64,000 nucleotides of DNA from Bacteroidales bacterium (GCA_019416425.1 DXXK01000091.1:6809-70808), one strand, 5' to 3'. Numbered from the stretch's first letter, positions 1 to 9,807 are shown. Numbers and translations: made by a program. Notes: generated from the letters alone by a model not told the origin.

Positions 1-1933
1 CCACAAGCCTCTTTGTACCTTTAAACAACTCAGGGTCGGGATTTCCCTCTACAATCATCATATCCTCGGGTATTTCCGCCAGAAAGCGCGAGGGATACTT
101 CATTGCGCCGGTATCGTTCAGGTAGCCTTCGGACTCGGACAGGTAGAGCATGTCGCGGGCGCGGGTCACGGCCACATACATCAGCCGCCGTTCCTCCTCC
201 TCGCCGTCCTGGCGCCGCTCGCGGATGCTGCGGTGGTTGGGGAACACCCCCTCGGTCAGGCCCGTGATGAAGACGGTATCGAATTCCAGGCCCTTGCTCT
301 GATGGATGGTCATAAGCTTGACGCGGTCGGTGTCGATCTGCGAGTCGGCGTTGGTATAGAGGGCGATTTCCTGCAGGTATCCGTCCAGGGTCATGTCACC
401 GTCGTCGCGCTGCACGCGCTCGAATTCCTTCATCGCGTTCACAAGCTCGTTGACGTTCTCCAGCCGCTCCTCCTTCTCGTCCAAGCGGTACAGGTCGGCC
501 AGACGGGAATCGACCAGGATACGGTCGGTAAGCTCGGAGACAGGAATCTCCCGGGCCAGCGAGCGGGCCAGGTCGATCAGCGCGACGAACTGCCGCAGTG
601 CAGGACGGTCGAACTTGCTGTTGCCGCCCTCGATCTCGTTGCGCAGGGCAGTGTAGAGGGGAATGCCACGTTTCTCGGATATCTCGGTCAGGCTCTGTAG
701 CGACGCCGCCCCGAACTTACGCGGCGGCAGGTTGACTATGCGGGTGAAGGCGGTGTCGTCGCTGTCGGACGCCACCAGCCGCAGATAGCAGATCACATCC
801 TTGATTTCCTTGCGCTCGAAGAACCTGACGCCGCCCCATACGGCGTAGGGAATCTTGAGCTTCAGCATGGCCTGCTCCACGTTGCGGCTCAGGAACGAGC
901 TGCGGAACAGGACGGCGAACTGATTTGGCGCGGCGCCGTTCTTGATTTCCTGGGCAATTGTTTCGGCTATGGCCTGGGCCTCCTGCCGTTCGGACTTGTA
1001 GTGCCGGTATGTGACCGGTGTCTGGTTCAGCCGGGCGGTATAGAGGTCCTTGGGGATACGGTTCCGGTTGTGCGCGATTATGGAGTTGGCGACATTCAGG
1101 ATGTCGGGGGTGGAGCGGTAGTTGCGGTCCAGGATAATGTCGGTAGTGGCCTTGAAGTCCACGAACGTTCGGGGACTTGCGCCGCGCCACTCGTAGATGG
1201 CCTGGTCCGGATCGCCGACCACGAAGAGGTTGCCGTGCTTCTCGCTCAGGATGCGCAGCAGGTTCCAGTCGTCGTTGCTGCAGTCCTGGGCCTCGTCCAC
1301 CATGATGTAGTTCAGCTTGTCGGTCCAGTACCGGCGGGCGTCGGGGAAGTGGTTCAGGATGTATATGGTGAAGTAGATCAGGTCATCGTAATCCAGAACG
1401 TACTGCTTGAGCTGGAGGCGCAGATAGCGCACCTGGGCGTCGGGGCAGTCGGGCGGTGATGCCGGGAGCAGATGGCGCTGGATGTAGGCGTCGATGTCGT
1501 AGCCTTTCAGCATGGCGACCTTGGTCAGGAAACGTTCGGCTGTGAGCTTCTTGCGGTCCACGCCGAACTCGTTCATGGCCTGCTTGGCCAGTGACTTGGC
1601 GTCCTCCTCGTCGATTACGGTGAAGTTCTTGGGATATCCGATGCGGTAAATCTCACGTCGCAGGAACTTTACGCAGAAAGAGTGTATGGTGCAGACAAAG
1701 TCGTTGACCGCTCCGCGGTCAACCAGGCCCGAGATGCGGTGCTTCATCTCCTGGGCGGCCTTGTTGGTGAAGGTGAGGCACAGGATATTGCCGGGAGCGA
1801 TTCCGAGTTCATTGACAAGGAACGCGAAGCGGTAGGCCAGCACACGTGTCTTGCCGCTGCCGGCACCGGCCACTACGCGTACGCGGCCCTCCGAGGCCTC
1901 GGATGCGCGCTGCTGGTTTGGATTAAGACTCAC
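1..1933 (-). CDS. UvrD/PcrA-type superfamily 1 DNA helicase, 3' end cut by window edge
   Basis: ATP-dependent 3'-5' DNA helicase of the UvrD/Rep/PcrA group, acting in DNA repair and removal of proteins from DNA. Reading leftward from 1933, the translation shows the Walker A loop GAGSGKT near residue 25, the DEAQD Walker B box, the GDPDQAIYEWRGA motif, and late motifs including TIHQSKGLEFD and YVAVTRARD, so nearly all helicase motifs are present. The C-terminal part lies beyond base 1. I chose a GTG start at 1933 because an in-frame TAG closes the frame just upstream and no ATG lies between them. The start is 11 bases after the stop of the upstream sensor gene, suggesting co-transcription. The family is certain; whether it is the main UvrD or a paralogue cannot be told here. 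Confidence 0.93.
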   Translation of the reverse strand, partial: MSLNPNQQRASEASEGRVRVVAGAGSGKTRVLAYRFAFLVNELGIAPGNILCLTFTNKAAQEMKHRISGLVDRGAVNDFVCTIHSFCVKFLRREIYRIGYPKNFTVIDEEDAKSLAKQAMNEFGVDRKKLTAERFLTKVAMLKGYDIDAYIQRHLLPASPPDCPDAQVRYLRLQLKQYVLDYDDLIYFTIYILNHFPDARRYWTDKLNYIMVDEAQDCSNDDWNLLRILSEKHGNLFVVGDPDQAIYEWRGASPRTFVDFKATTDIILDRNYRSTPDILNVANSIIAHNRNRIPKDLYTARLNQTPVTYRHYKSERQEAQAIAETIAQEIKNGAAPNQFAVLFRSSFLSRNVEQAMLKLKIPYAVWGGVRFFERKEIKDVICYLRLVASDSDDTAFTRIVNLPPRKFGAASLQSLTEISEKRGIPLYTALRNEIEGGNSKFDRPALRQFVALIDLARSLAREIPVSELTDRILVDSRLADLYRLDEKEERLENVNELVNAMKEFERVQRDDGDMTLDGYLQEIALYTNADSQIDTDRVKLMTIHQSKGLEFDTVFITGLTEGVFPNHRSIRERRQDGEEEERRLMYVAVTRARDMLYLSESEGYLNDTGAMKYPSRFLAEIPEDMMIVEGNPDPELFKGTKRLV

Positions 1934-1944
1934 GGCGGCCGGGT

Positions 1945-3921
1945 TCAGATTGTGGAGTTCATCGGCAGGCTCAGGATGAGCTGTGCCGGACCTTCGCTAT
2001 GGGGATTGTAGGTGATGTTGCACTGCAGTAGCAGGGCCACCAGACGACATATCATCATCGAGGAATCCTCGCGCTTCGACAGCGCGTCTATATTGACGAT
2101 ATACTCGAACAGAGACTCCTCGTAGCCACGGGGAATACGCGGGCCGCTGTGCGTGAAGATGAACTGGATGCGGTTGGACTTGTCGGTATGCTTGGCAGTC
2201 AGGGTGACCGGACTGTCGGCGCCACGGCTGTAAGCAAACTTGATGATGTGCTCCAGCAGATACTTCAGGCAATCCACATCGGTCGATATCTCGAAATCGG
2301 GCTCGGGGTATGCAATGCGCAGGTGAGAGGCCGGGATGAGGTGTCCATCGCTTTCGTGCTCCACATTCTGGAGAATCTCGGTCGCCGATTGCTTCTCCAT
2401 GTGGTTGTTGCGTTCGTTGTTGCCGATCGCGGCGGTATAGAGCACGCTGGTCAGGATAGACTCGATCAGAGTGCGGGTGTCACTGGTCTTGACATGGTTG
2501 CCGTGGATGTATGTATCCGGGTGGCCGTAATCGTTGTACTTGGAGTTCTTCAGCATGTCGCGCTGCATGGCCATCGAGTCCGCCAGACGGCGCAGCCGCG
2601 CGATGTTGGTGCGGTAGCGCGTCCAGTAGAACAGCAGTATCGCCAGCGTGATGGCGAACAGCCCCCATATCAACAGGTTGTAAGTGAAGTTGGTTCGCAG
2701 CCGTGCGGTCTCGGCCTCGGCTTCCTCGATTCGTTTTTTGTATTTGTCGGCGGCCAGGGTGTTGACTTCGTACGCTATCTGCAATTCGCGGTATCGATCT
2801 GCCAGATTGGAGTTTTCCAGACTGTCCGTCAGGTTGTTCAGGTCGGCCAATGATTTCAGCAGAGTTGCGCTGTCACCTGTTTCACGTGCGGCTTTCTGCA
2901 GCATGATATGAAGCTGTCGCTTGACCGGATATGCGTATCCGTCACTGATGGCCTCCTTAAGCAGAGGGATGGCTTTCGCATAGTGTCCATGAGCCATGTA
3001 GTAGAAAGCATGTGGAGTCCGGTTTGTCTTAAGGTCGGCTTCGATGTCGGGATTTGTTTCGGCCAATTTCAGAATACTGTTGTAGTATCTGTCGACCTCA
3101 TTTGGGGTCAATGCCTTGTAATTGCGTAACATACGGCGATATACAATATATCGTGACACATCGTAGTCGCGATACTTGCGTCCGGCTTTAAGATATTTTT
3201 GCTCAAGACCGTCTATGACTTCGAGCATCTTGCGGTTGGCCTCGACCGCTTTTCTGGTTTGCCCGGCGTCGGAGTATATGTTGGCGGCTTCAGAATATAT
3301 AATGTTCCGGAGAGCGTAAAGGCGGTAATTCCCATTGTTGACCATACGCACCATTGAGTCCACATACTGCTCGAGCAGTTTGGAATCCGGCACATTGCGC
3401 ATATAGGCCGCTACGGTGTATATGTTCAGCAACCTGTCGATGTTGTCCATCTGGTCATCCGGAGTAAGGTCGAGCCTGTTGATGATTTGTGTGATATCCA
3501 TGGGCATTTCCTTGTCCGGCTGACGGGATGCGTATGACAGTTTGCGCATCTTAAGGAACAGGTCGGTTTCGCGCTGTTCCTGCGTCGGGGTGAATTTGCG
3601 CGTCTGCATATGGAGTCTGTCCAGTTCCGACTCGTTGTTGTACAGGTTGGAGTTGAGCCGCATGATGTCCAGCTGTGCGTTCACATCCTTGGCACGGCCG
3701 GCTACGTCGTAGAGCGTGCGGCCCACGGCGATCTTGTCGCGTCGGGGACTGATGTCGTAGATGTCATAGAGTATCTTGACCGAATCCTGAGGGGATGTGG
3801 CCTGTGTGAGCTGCTGGTGAAGCTGTGGCAGTACGGCCTCAGGATTGTATTTCCGTGCCGTGGCGATTCCCGACGAGGCAAGGAGAGCGAATATGGTTAC
3901 AAGTATATGTGTAGTTTTCAT
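1945..3921 (-). CDS. Membrane TPR sensor with degenerate histidine-kinase-like ATPase domain
   Basis: Protein of 658 residues with a signal peptide (MKTTHILVTIFALLASSG), a long alpha-helical TPR-like region (about 25-390), a coiled stretch, one membrane segment near 412-433, and a cytoplasmic C-terminal part. Residues about 540-655 have the outline of a GHKL/HATPase fold, but the key boxes are altered: the usual Asn of the N-box is absent (LLEHIIKFAYSRG), the D-x-G-x-G box reads THSGPRIP, and no glycine-rich G2 loop is visible. It may therefore signal without kinase activity. Start 3921 is preferred over an upstream ATG at 3978 because that ATG lies upstream of the predicted transcript start. 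It is divergent from the GH13 amylase and may be co-transcribed with the helicase. Its signal and partner are unknown. Confidence 0.72.
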   Translation of the reverse strand: MKTTHILVTIFALLASSGIATARKYNPEAVLPQLHQQLTQATSPQDSVKILYDIYDISPRRDKIAVGRTLYDVAGRAKDVNAQLDIMRLNSNLYNNESELDRLHMQTRKFTPTQEQRETDLFLKMRKLSYASRQPDKEMPMDITQIINRLDLTPDDQMDNIDRLLNIYTVAAYMRNVPDSKLLEQYVDSMVRMVNNGNYRLYALRNIIYSEAANIYSDAGQTRKAVEANRKMLEVIDGLEQKYLKAGRKYRDYDVSRYIVYRRMLRNYKALTPNEVDRYYNSILKLAETNPDIEADLKTNRTPHAFYYMAHGHYAKAIPLLKEAISDGYAYPVKRQLHIMLQKAARETGDSATLLKSLADLNNLTDSLENSNLADRYRELQIAYEVNTLAADKYKKRIEEAEAETARLRTNFTYNLLIWGLFAITLAILLFYWTRYRTNIARLRRLADSMAMQRDMLKNSKYNDYGHPDTYIHGNHVKTSDTRTLIESILTSVLYTAAIGNNERNNHMEKQSATEILQNVEHESDGHLIPASHLRIAYPEPDFEISTDVDCLKYLLEHIIKFAYSRGADSPVTLTAKHTDKSNRIQFIFTHSGPRIPRGYEESLFEYIVNIDALSKREDSSMMICRLVALLLQCNITYNPHSEGPAQLILSLPMNSTI

Positions 3922-3947
3922 AAATATTTCCTGTCCAAACAATGAGA

Positions 3948-3980
3948 CAAAGATAAGAAAAATCCCGTAATTTTCCAAAA
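3948..3980 (-). promoter_or_regulatory. Bacteroidota-type promoter for the TPR sensor gene
   Basis: On the minus strand TTTTG (3980-3976) is followed after 20 bases by TATCTTTG (3955-3948), matching the Bacteroidota -33/-7 pattern. Transcription would begin near 3943, about 22 bases before the ATG at 3921. Confidence 0.6.
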
Positions 3981-4112
3981 ATTCAACCGGAGGTACGTTT
4001 TTTGCGGTGAAAACGTCTGTTTGATTTCAATATTATCCATTCTTAGGTAGTTATATAAATAAGTTCATAACCTTAAAATTCATAAATTAGACAACCTTTA
4101 AATCACAGAGCA

Positions 4113-6056
4113 ATGAAGAAGAATCTGATGGATCTGGCACGCCGGGTTACGGCAGGGGTAGCCGCGGCATTGGGTCTGGCAGGCACCGTTACGGCCTATG
4201 CGACCGAGGTGTTTCCTACGGGAAGCGCCATCAAGAAGGGGATGATAACCAATGTTGAGCCTCCCTGCTGGTGGGTCGGAATGGCCAATGACACGCTGCA
4301 GCTGATGGTGACCGGTCCAGGCGTAGGCGATGCCGATTTTACGGCGAGCCATCCAGGCGTTCAACTGTTGCGTCAGTTCAAGCTGGACAGTCCCAACTAT
4401 AAGTTCATATATCTGAAGATTGACCATAACGCCAAGCCTGGCAATATCCGGCTGGAGGCCAGTCTGGGCGGTAGGAAGGGCACCATGGAGTATCCGTTGC
4501 TGAAACGCGACCGCGCGGCATCGGAGTATCATGGCTTCGATGCTGGCGACGTACTGTACCTGATGATGCCGGACCGCTTCGCGCAGGGTGAACCCAAAGC
4601 CAAGACGGAGAATATCCCCGAGCGTATCCGCAAGTTCGATTATGATCCGGCGGTGGACCGCAACGACCCCAACGGCCGTCATGGCGGCAATATCGCAGGA
4701 ATCAACGAGCATCTGGACTACATCGACTCGCTCGGCGTGACCGCACTGTGGATGACTCCCGTTCTGAAGAACGACATGCCCGGAGGCTCGTACCATGGAT
4801 ACGCCACTACCGATTACTATGCCATCGATCCTCGGTTCGGTACCAACGAGGAGTGGCAGGGTCTGATCAGGAACGCCCACGACCGAGGCCTGAAGGTGGT
4901 GATGGACATGATTTTCAACCATACGGGCGTGAATCATCCGTGGATGAAGGACATGCCCTCCAAGGACTGGTATAACCATCCGGACGGCGACGTCATGACC
5001 AATTTCCGGCTCACCACCGTACACGATCCCTATGTGTCGGATTATGACCTGGACAAGACCACAAACGGCTGGTTCGTACCGGCTATGCCCGACCTGAACC
5101 AGCGGAATCCGGAGGTGATGAAGTATCTGATACAGAACTCCATCTGGTGGATCGAGAGCTCTAAGATCGACGGTATCCGTATGGACACATACCCTTACGC
5201 CGACATGCGCGGCATGTCGGAATGGGGCCGCGATGTGCTGAGGGAGTATCCGGACTTCAACATCGTGGGGGAGTGCTGGTACGCCAACGAGGCAGGGCCG
5301 GCCTTCTGGCAGAAGGATTCCAAGATCAATCCCGTGCAGACCAATCTGCCGACCGTTATGGACTTCTGGATGATCCTGAACGGCCGTAAGGCGTTCGGCG
5401 AACAGACAGACCCCTGGAACGGACTGAACAAGGTCTATGACCATCTGTCGAACGACTTCATGTATCCGGACCCGCAGCATATACTGACGTTTCTGGACAA
5501 TCATGACACGGACCGTTTCCTGGCGGAGATGCCAAAGGACAGCAGGGAGCTGGGTCCGTGGAAACAGGCCGTGACGTTCCTGCTGACATCGCGCGGCATA
5601 CCGCAGATCTATTACGGCACCGAGCTGCTGATGAACGGATCGAAGGAAGGCAGCGACGGCTATATCCGTCTGGACATGCCCGGCGGTTTCCCGGGCGACA
5701 AGACCGATGCCTTCACCGCCCAGGGCCGTACGGAGCTTCAAAACGAGGCGTACGATTATCTGAGCAAGCTGCTGAACTGGCGTCGTGGTGAGGCTCGCGA
5801 CGTGATGGCGAAGGGCAAACTGAAGCACTTCATGCCGCAGAATGGAATTTACGCCTATCAGCGCAAACTCGGCGATAAGGAAATTGTTGTAATGATGAAC
5901 GGCAATGACTCCGAGCTGCCCGTCACGATGGAGCGTACTCTGGAGATACTGCCTTATGGCACCACGATGCACGACCTGATTTCCGGTCAGGATGTGACCA
6001 TCCAGCCTGAGATGACGTTCGCTCCACGTCAGGTGATGGTGCTGTACAATTTCTGA
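4113..6056 (+). CDS. Secreted GH13 alpha-amylase / neopullulanase (SusA-like)
   Basis: Glycoside hydrolase family 13 enzyme of 647 residues, expected to cut alpha-1,4-glucans (starch, pullulan or maltodextrins), probably in the periplasm. A signal peptide (about 1-30) is followed by a beta-sandwich domain of the cyclomaltodextrinase N-terminal type (about 32-130), the catalytic barrel (about 140-560) and a C-terminal beta domain. Visible GH13 landmarks are DMIFNH (265-270), the nucleophile Asp358 in GIRMD, the acid/base Glu387 in VGECW, and Asp465 in LDNHD. Domain order and length match Bacteroides SusA-type enzymes. No susC/susD pair is adjacent, so it is not inside a classical starch locus. 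The 191-base space to the divergent sensor gene should hold its promoter. The exact substrate is inference. Confidence 0.92.
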   Translation: MKKNLMDLARRVTAGVAAALGLAGTVTAYATEVFPTGSAIKKGMITNVEPPCWWVGMANDTLQLMVTGPGVGDADFTASHPGVQLLRQFKLDSPNYKFIYLKIDHNAKPGNIRLEASLGGRKGTMEYPLLKRDRAASEYHGFDAGDVLYLMMPDRFAQGEPKAKTENIPERIRKFDYDPAVDRNDPNGRHGGNIAGINEHLDYIDSLGVTALWMTPVLKNDMPGGSYHGYATTDYYAIDPRFGTNEEWQGLIRNAHDRGLKVVMDMIFNHTGVNHPWMKDMPSKDWYNHPDGDVMTNFRLTTVHDPYVSDYDLDKTTNGWFVPAMPDLNQRNPEVMKYLIQNSIWWIESSKIDGIRMDTYPYADMRGMSEWGRDVLREYPDFNIVGECWYANEAGPAFWQKDSKINPVQTNLPTVMDFWMILNGRKAFGEQTDPWNGLNKVYDHLSNDFMYPDPQHILTFLDNHDTDRFLAEMPKDSRELGPWKQAVTFLLTSRGIPQIYYGTELLMNGSKEGSDGYIRLDMPGGFPGDKTDAFTAQGRTELQNEAYDYLSKLLNWRRGEARDVMAKGKLKHFMPQNGIYAYQRKLGDKEIVVMMNGNDSELPVTMERTLEILPYGTTMHDLISGQDVTIQPEMTFAPRQVMVLYNF

Positions 6057-6103
6057 CAGATTCCCCGTAAGGATTCTGTCTAAAATCTGACTATAGACTG
6101 TAG

Positions 6104-7561
6104 ATGGCTGGCAGGATCCGTACATACTGTAATACGATTCTCGGCCGGATTGTTTCCGGCCGGGACGTTTTTGTATCCGTATGGACAGCGCGTGTGCCGG
6201 TTCAGGGCACGGTAATCCTACTGTCGATACTTATTGGTGTAGGAGCTGGAGCGCTGGCGGAACTGCTGAAGTTCATGATGGCATGGCTGTGGGACAACAT
6301 AGTGGGTAACAACCCTCCTCACAGCATGTTCCACTGGTCGTTGCTGTTCCTGCCGCTGTGCGGCATATTGGTGACTATGGTCTATCAGCGTTATGTGCTG
6401 AAGCAGGATCTGGCGCATGGAACGGCACAGATAATCAAGATGATTGGAAACCAGGAGGAACAATGCAGGATGTCCTTCTGGACATCGTTGAACTCGCTGG
6501 TGGGGTGTGCTCTGACCGTCGGACTCGGCTCGTCGGCGGGAGCGGAGGGACCGATGGCCTTGAGCGGGGCATCGCTTGGCGGCTGGACAGGCCGTTGGCT
6601 CAGGCTTGACGCATCACGGATCAGGGCGTTGGTGGCCATAGGCGCGGGCGCCGGCATAGCGGCGATCTTCAAGGCTCCAGTGGGCGGAGTGCTGTACGTT
6701 CTTGAGGTGTTGGAACTGCCCATGACCACGCTTGCCGTGCTGTCGTTGGTTTTGTCCTGTACTTTGGCGTCTACGACGGCTTATTTTATAAGCGGCACTC
6801 CGTTTGACATGGCTTTGAACGCCGGTTTCCCCGACAACGCGATGCTTGGGTGGGTGGCGTTGCTGGGTGTGGCTTTAGGCCTCTACTCGCTGTGGTATGT
6901 ATGGACCAAGAACCGAGTCGGCGGAATGCTGGACCGTATCCGTAATCCATGGCTTAAGGCTCTGGTGGCCGGCGTGGGAATGTCGGTATGCGTGTTTATG
7001 GTTCCGGCGTTGTTCGGCGAGGGTTTCGGTGTCATGGCCAACCTGACGTCAAGTCAGTTTCCGGCTGTCTTCGACCAGGGAGTGTTCGCCACGGCGGCCG
7101 ATTCCGGACTGATGTTTTACATAACATTGGTGTTTATCCTTCTGATTAAGGGGGCGCTTGTGGCTGCGGCCAACAATGGAGGCGGAGTCGCGGGCGAGAT
7201 GGTGCCTGCGTTGTTTACAGGTGCCATCGGTGGCTGTCTGTTCGGGTATGCCTTGAATGGAATGTTCCATTTGGAGCTGCCTGTCTGGTTCATGGGTCTT
7301 ACGGGCATGGGGGCGATGCTGGGATGTTCGTCGCATGCCCCCCTGATGTCGGTATTCATCCTGTGCGAGATGACCAACACTCTGAACTTCATGCCGGCCT
7401 ATATCCTCTGCAGCCTGATCAGTTACGTAGTGATGAAACTTTTCAAGCCTCACTCCACCTGGTTCGCCACCGGCCACGACGACTTCATCTCACTGTGGCA
7501 CCGCTTCTTCGGCCGCAAGTCCGCCACCCCGCCGTCACCTCAGGATAAGATTAAGAAATAG
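6104..7561 (+). CDS. ClC-family chloride channel or H+/Cl- antiporter
   Basis: Integral inner-membrane protein of 485 residues with about ten or more hydrophobic segments. It carries the ClC selectivity-filter signature near residues 140-160 as GSSAGAEGPMALSGASLGG, equivalent to the classical GxxxGxEGP-type loop; the Glu of the EGP element is present. No C-terminal CBS pair is evident, since the protein ends with a short basic tail. It follows the amylase by 47 bases on the same strand and could be co-transcribed, though a functional tie is not obvious. Bacterial ClC proteins usually exchange chloride (or fluoride) for protons; which ion is used here cannot be decided from sequence reading alone. 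Confidence 0.9.
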   Translation: MAGRIRTYCNTILGRIVSGRDVFVSVWTARVPVQGTVILLSILIGVGAGALAELLKFMMAWLWDNIVGNNPPHSMFHWSLLFLPLCGILVTMVYQRYVLKQDLAHGTAQIIKMIGNQEEQCRMSFWTSLNSLVGCALTVGLGSSAGAEGPMALSGASLGGWTGRWLRLDASRIRALVAIGAGAGIAAIFKAPVGGVLYVLEVLELPMTTLAVLSLVLSCTLASTTAYFISGTPFDMALNAGFPDNAMLGWVALLGVALGLYSLWYVWTKNRVGGMLDRIRNPWLKALVAGVGMSVCVFMVPALFGEGFGVMANLTSSQFPAVFDQGVFATAADSGLMFYITLVFILLIKGALVAAANNGGGVAGEMVPALFTGAIGGCLFGYALNGMFHLELPVWFMGLTGMGAMLGCSSHAPLMSVFILCEMTNTLNFMPAYILCSLISYVVMKLFKPHSTWFATGHDDFISLWHRFFGRKSATPPSPQDKIKK

Positions 7562-7745
7562 GAAGTATGATTGTTTGAAATGCCATTCCAGATTCTATCA
7601 AAATCGAGGATATGGCTGAATGTGCATCAAAGTCTCATTTTCCCCTCTTGAATAGACCTTATCAATTGTCCCAATAGATGATATTATTTTAGAAGATCGC
7701 TAAATTGGAGAGAGGGTGATGTAATGACGAAGTCAGGAAATGATT

Positions 7746-7785
7746 AGAAAGCTTATCCTAACTCTTGAATCCGGATAAGCTTTCT
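7746..7785 (+). terminator. Hairpin downstream of the ClC gene, possible terminator
   Basis: Perfect 13-bp arms, 7746-7758 (AGAAAGCTTATCC) and 7773-7785, with a 14-base loop. No clear T-run follows, so it may be a weak terminator or an RNA 3'-end stabiliser. Confidence 0.45.
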
Positions 7786-7912
7786 CATCATTTAATATTG
7801 ATGCTTGTCATCATACTATTATGTACCCTTTGCCATGGCAGACTTGACACTTGCCACTACCATGGCAAGTATTGCATTTTCTTTTTGTTATGGAATCTTC
7901 AAAAAATATGGT

Positions 7913-7948
7913 GAACGGCGCATTGCCCATATGGACAATGCACCGTTC
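7913..7948 (-). terminator. Intrinsic terminator of the 8-14.5 kb envelope operon
   Basis: Arms 7948-7933 and 7927-7913 pair over about 15 positions with two wobble differences around a five-base loop. On the minus strand the hairpin is followed by ACCATATTTTTT. It lies 23 bases after the stop codon of the last operon gene, so this is a well-formed rho-independent terminator for leftward transcription. Confidence 0.8.
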
Positions 7949-7971
7949 GATAAGAAGTAAATGTTGGGAAT

Positions 7972-9138
7972 TTATTTGATTGTCAGGTCGTAGGAGAGGC
8001 GGGCGTTTATGCGAGGGTAAGCGACGCCGGCATGTGTCCAGTCCAGACGGTAGAGCATCCGGTAGGTATAGGAGCCGGGTGTCACCGTTACATCGGCATT
8101 GCCGTAGAACTGGAAGTCCAGTTTGTAATCCTTCAGGAAGTTAGTGTTAGTACCGGCAATGAAGAAATCGTCATTCTCCACTTTCTTGCCGTCGGCGGCA
8201 AACACTCCGAGTTCGTTGGTCTGGAGCATAGACTTGTAGATGTCTTCCGCAGCCGAACCAATGTAGCGTAGACCGATACGGGCAGCGGCTTTCGCGCCGT
8301 CGATGACACCATCCTTCCGGAAGGCCGGATCCTTAAGCTCAGCGACCGTTGCCTGCAGAGCATCGTCCGTGACGGCAGTCTCGGCCGGACAGGCATAGAC
8401 GTTATCGAGCTGGCATATCTGTACACGGCCATACTCGCCGATCAAGGCCAGACAGAACGTCCCCAGGTTCTGGGGAACCTTCTGAGTAGCCATCTTGTCG
8501 ATAGCCTCCTGCTTGGCCACAAGGTACGCGCCGCATTCACCATCGATAGGCTGCAACACAAACCAAGAGCTCTTCCAGCCGTTGACAGAAACGGTGGAGC
8601 CGTCAATGACCTTGTCAGTGAACAGGAACTTGCTGATCTTGGCCAGCTCCGCAGGCTCCTGTCCCGTGATGATCATAGGCAGGCCGATAGCCTTGCCGCT
8701 CTCGACATCGGTCAGACTGTAGGTCAAAGGGGAGACCATGGTATATTTCCCTTCGATTGAGTAGGGGTCGTTGACCGTAATGTCGGCCACGGCCTGAATG
8801 CCGTCACTCTGCTGGACGGTGAGGCGGACCGTCTGGCCGTTGCGGCAGTTCAGGAAGTCGGTAACCTTGAGGTCCACCTCCCACCTCCCGTCTCCCTTGG
8901 ATGCAAGCCTCTGTGTCAGGAAGGCGTTGGAGTTTACCGTAGCCAGCGTAAGGCGAGCGCCGTCGGGATCGGTCTTGATGGTTGCGGTCATCATGCCATC
9001 CTCCGTCAGGGGTGTGACACTCTCCACAGTGATGCTGCGGAGAACGGCAGGTTCATCATCGTTTGACTTGCATGAAGTCATGGCCAGGAGTGCCGCCGCA
9101 CTTAGACCCAGATACTTTAAGGATTTTCTCATTTGCAT
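7972..9138 (-). CDS. Putative lipoprotein of unknown function, last gene of envelope operon
   Basis: 388 residues with a lipoprotein signal (LAMTSC, Cys at 23), so probably anchored to the outer membrane. After the lipobox, residues about 30-125 look like a beta-sandwich module (Ig/fibronectin-like alternation), and the rest is a mixed beta-rich region without a motif I recognise. A second ATG three codons in (9132) is an equally good start. It is the last of six leftward genes encoding exported proteins and is followed by a strong terminator. An 81-base gap separates it from the preceding gene, so it might also have its own promoter. I do not recognise the family. Confidence 0.75.
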   Translation of the reverse strand: MQMRKSLKYLGLSAAALLAMTSCKSNDDEPAVLRSITVESVTPLTEDGMMTATIKTDPDGARLTLATVNSNAFLTQRLASKGDGRWEVDLKVTDFLNCRNGQTVRLTVQQSDGIQAVADITVNDPYSIEGKYTMVSPLTYSLTDVESGKAIGLPMIITGQEPAELAKISKFLFTDKVIDGSTVSVNGWKSSWFVLQPIDGECGAYLVAKQEAIDKMATQKVPQNLGTFCLALIGEYGRVQICQLDNVYACPAETAVTDDALQATVAELKDPAFRKDGVIDGAKAAARIGLRYIGSAAEDIYKSMLQTNELGVFAADGKKVENDDFFIAGTNTNFLKDYKLDFQFYGNADVTVTPGSYTYRMLYRLDWTHAGVAYPRINARLSYDLTIK

Positions 9139-9219
9139 TTATGTTAAGTTAATGTATATAATTACCAAAGACACCACAGCCAGTTCAGGCATACACTCAT
9201 CTCAGTGTTCATCGTGCCA

Positions 9220-9807
9220 CTACTTACGGATCAGTGTGAAACGTGTGGACTCGAATTTGCCGGATAACCCCGTACCGTCTTGGTTCAGGTAGAGAGTGTC
9301 CGGCTCATCGCCAGGGGATACGACGACCATGCTGCCTTTGCGGATGTAGCTTTCCCTGGCCGAGCGGGGAATTGCCTTAAGCATCAGTTTCAGAGCCTGA
9401 CGCCTGGCCCAGCCCACCTTGGCCTGTCTCAACAGGTCCTCCTTCAGTTGAGGCTCCATGGTCATATGAACCTTGGACTCCGATATGAAGTCGAATTCCA
9501 TGGACATGGTCATCATGGCATTGATCATTCGGTCGGCTGGGATGCTCTTTTTGACATTCTGGCTTATTTCCTTTAACTCGGCCTCCGTCAGCTTGCGGCC
9601 TTTCTTCTTCTCCGCGTCGCTGACCATCCTGTTCCTGGCTGCCTCCATCTGTTTCTTCAATTCCGGCAGCACGTTGGCCATGATGTCGGAATTGTAGAAC
9701 CTCTGGCCGGCCAGACCGGTCTGTGCGTTCACTCCGACCGACATGACGCCGCATGTCACCATGACGGCAAGCGCCGATAACATTCTTCCCATATCTGTCA
9801 TTGTCAT
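9220..9807 (-). CDS. Small secreted protein of unknown function
   Basis: 195 residues with an N-terminal signal peptide (hydrophobic core MLSALAVMVTCGVMSVG, cleavage near NAQ). The mature protein has a lysine-rich helical stretch (about 45-95, KKKGRKLTEAELKEISQNV), a Met-rich segment and a short beta-rich end (STRFTLIRK). The start overlaps the stop of the CsgG-like gene upstream as ATGA, indicating translational coupling and perhaps stoichiometric production of the two. No family recognised; context suggests an envelope role alongside its coupled partner. Confidence 0.72.
   Translation of the reverse strand: MTMTDMGRMLSALAVMVTCGVMSVGVNAQTGLAGQRFYNSDIMANVLPELKKQMEAARNRMVSDAEKKKGRKLTEAELKEISQNVKKSIPADRMINAMMTMSMEFDFISESKVHMTMEPQLKEDLLRQAKVGWARRQALKLMLKAIPRSARESYIRKGSMVVVSPGDEPDTLYLNQDGTGLSGKFESTRFTLIRK

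Larger units (their letters stand above)
7562..7971. other. Convergent intergenic region with hairpins, no gene seen
   Basis: 410 bases between the 3' ends of the ClC gene and the leftward lipoprotein gene. It holds a 13-bp perfect inverted repeat (7746-7785) and a leftward intrinsic terminator (7913-7948), listed separately, and a small repeat around CTTGCCA/TGGCAAG near 7840-7870. I found no convincing reading frame. Confidence 0.7.

Noticed and set aside
4098..6125. Long open frame (about 675 codons) on the minus strand opposite the GH13 gene
   Set aside because: It mirrors codon bias of the amylase gene on the other strand, has no recognisable domain, and the amylase has intact catalytic motifs.
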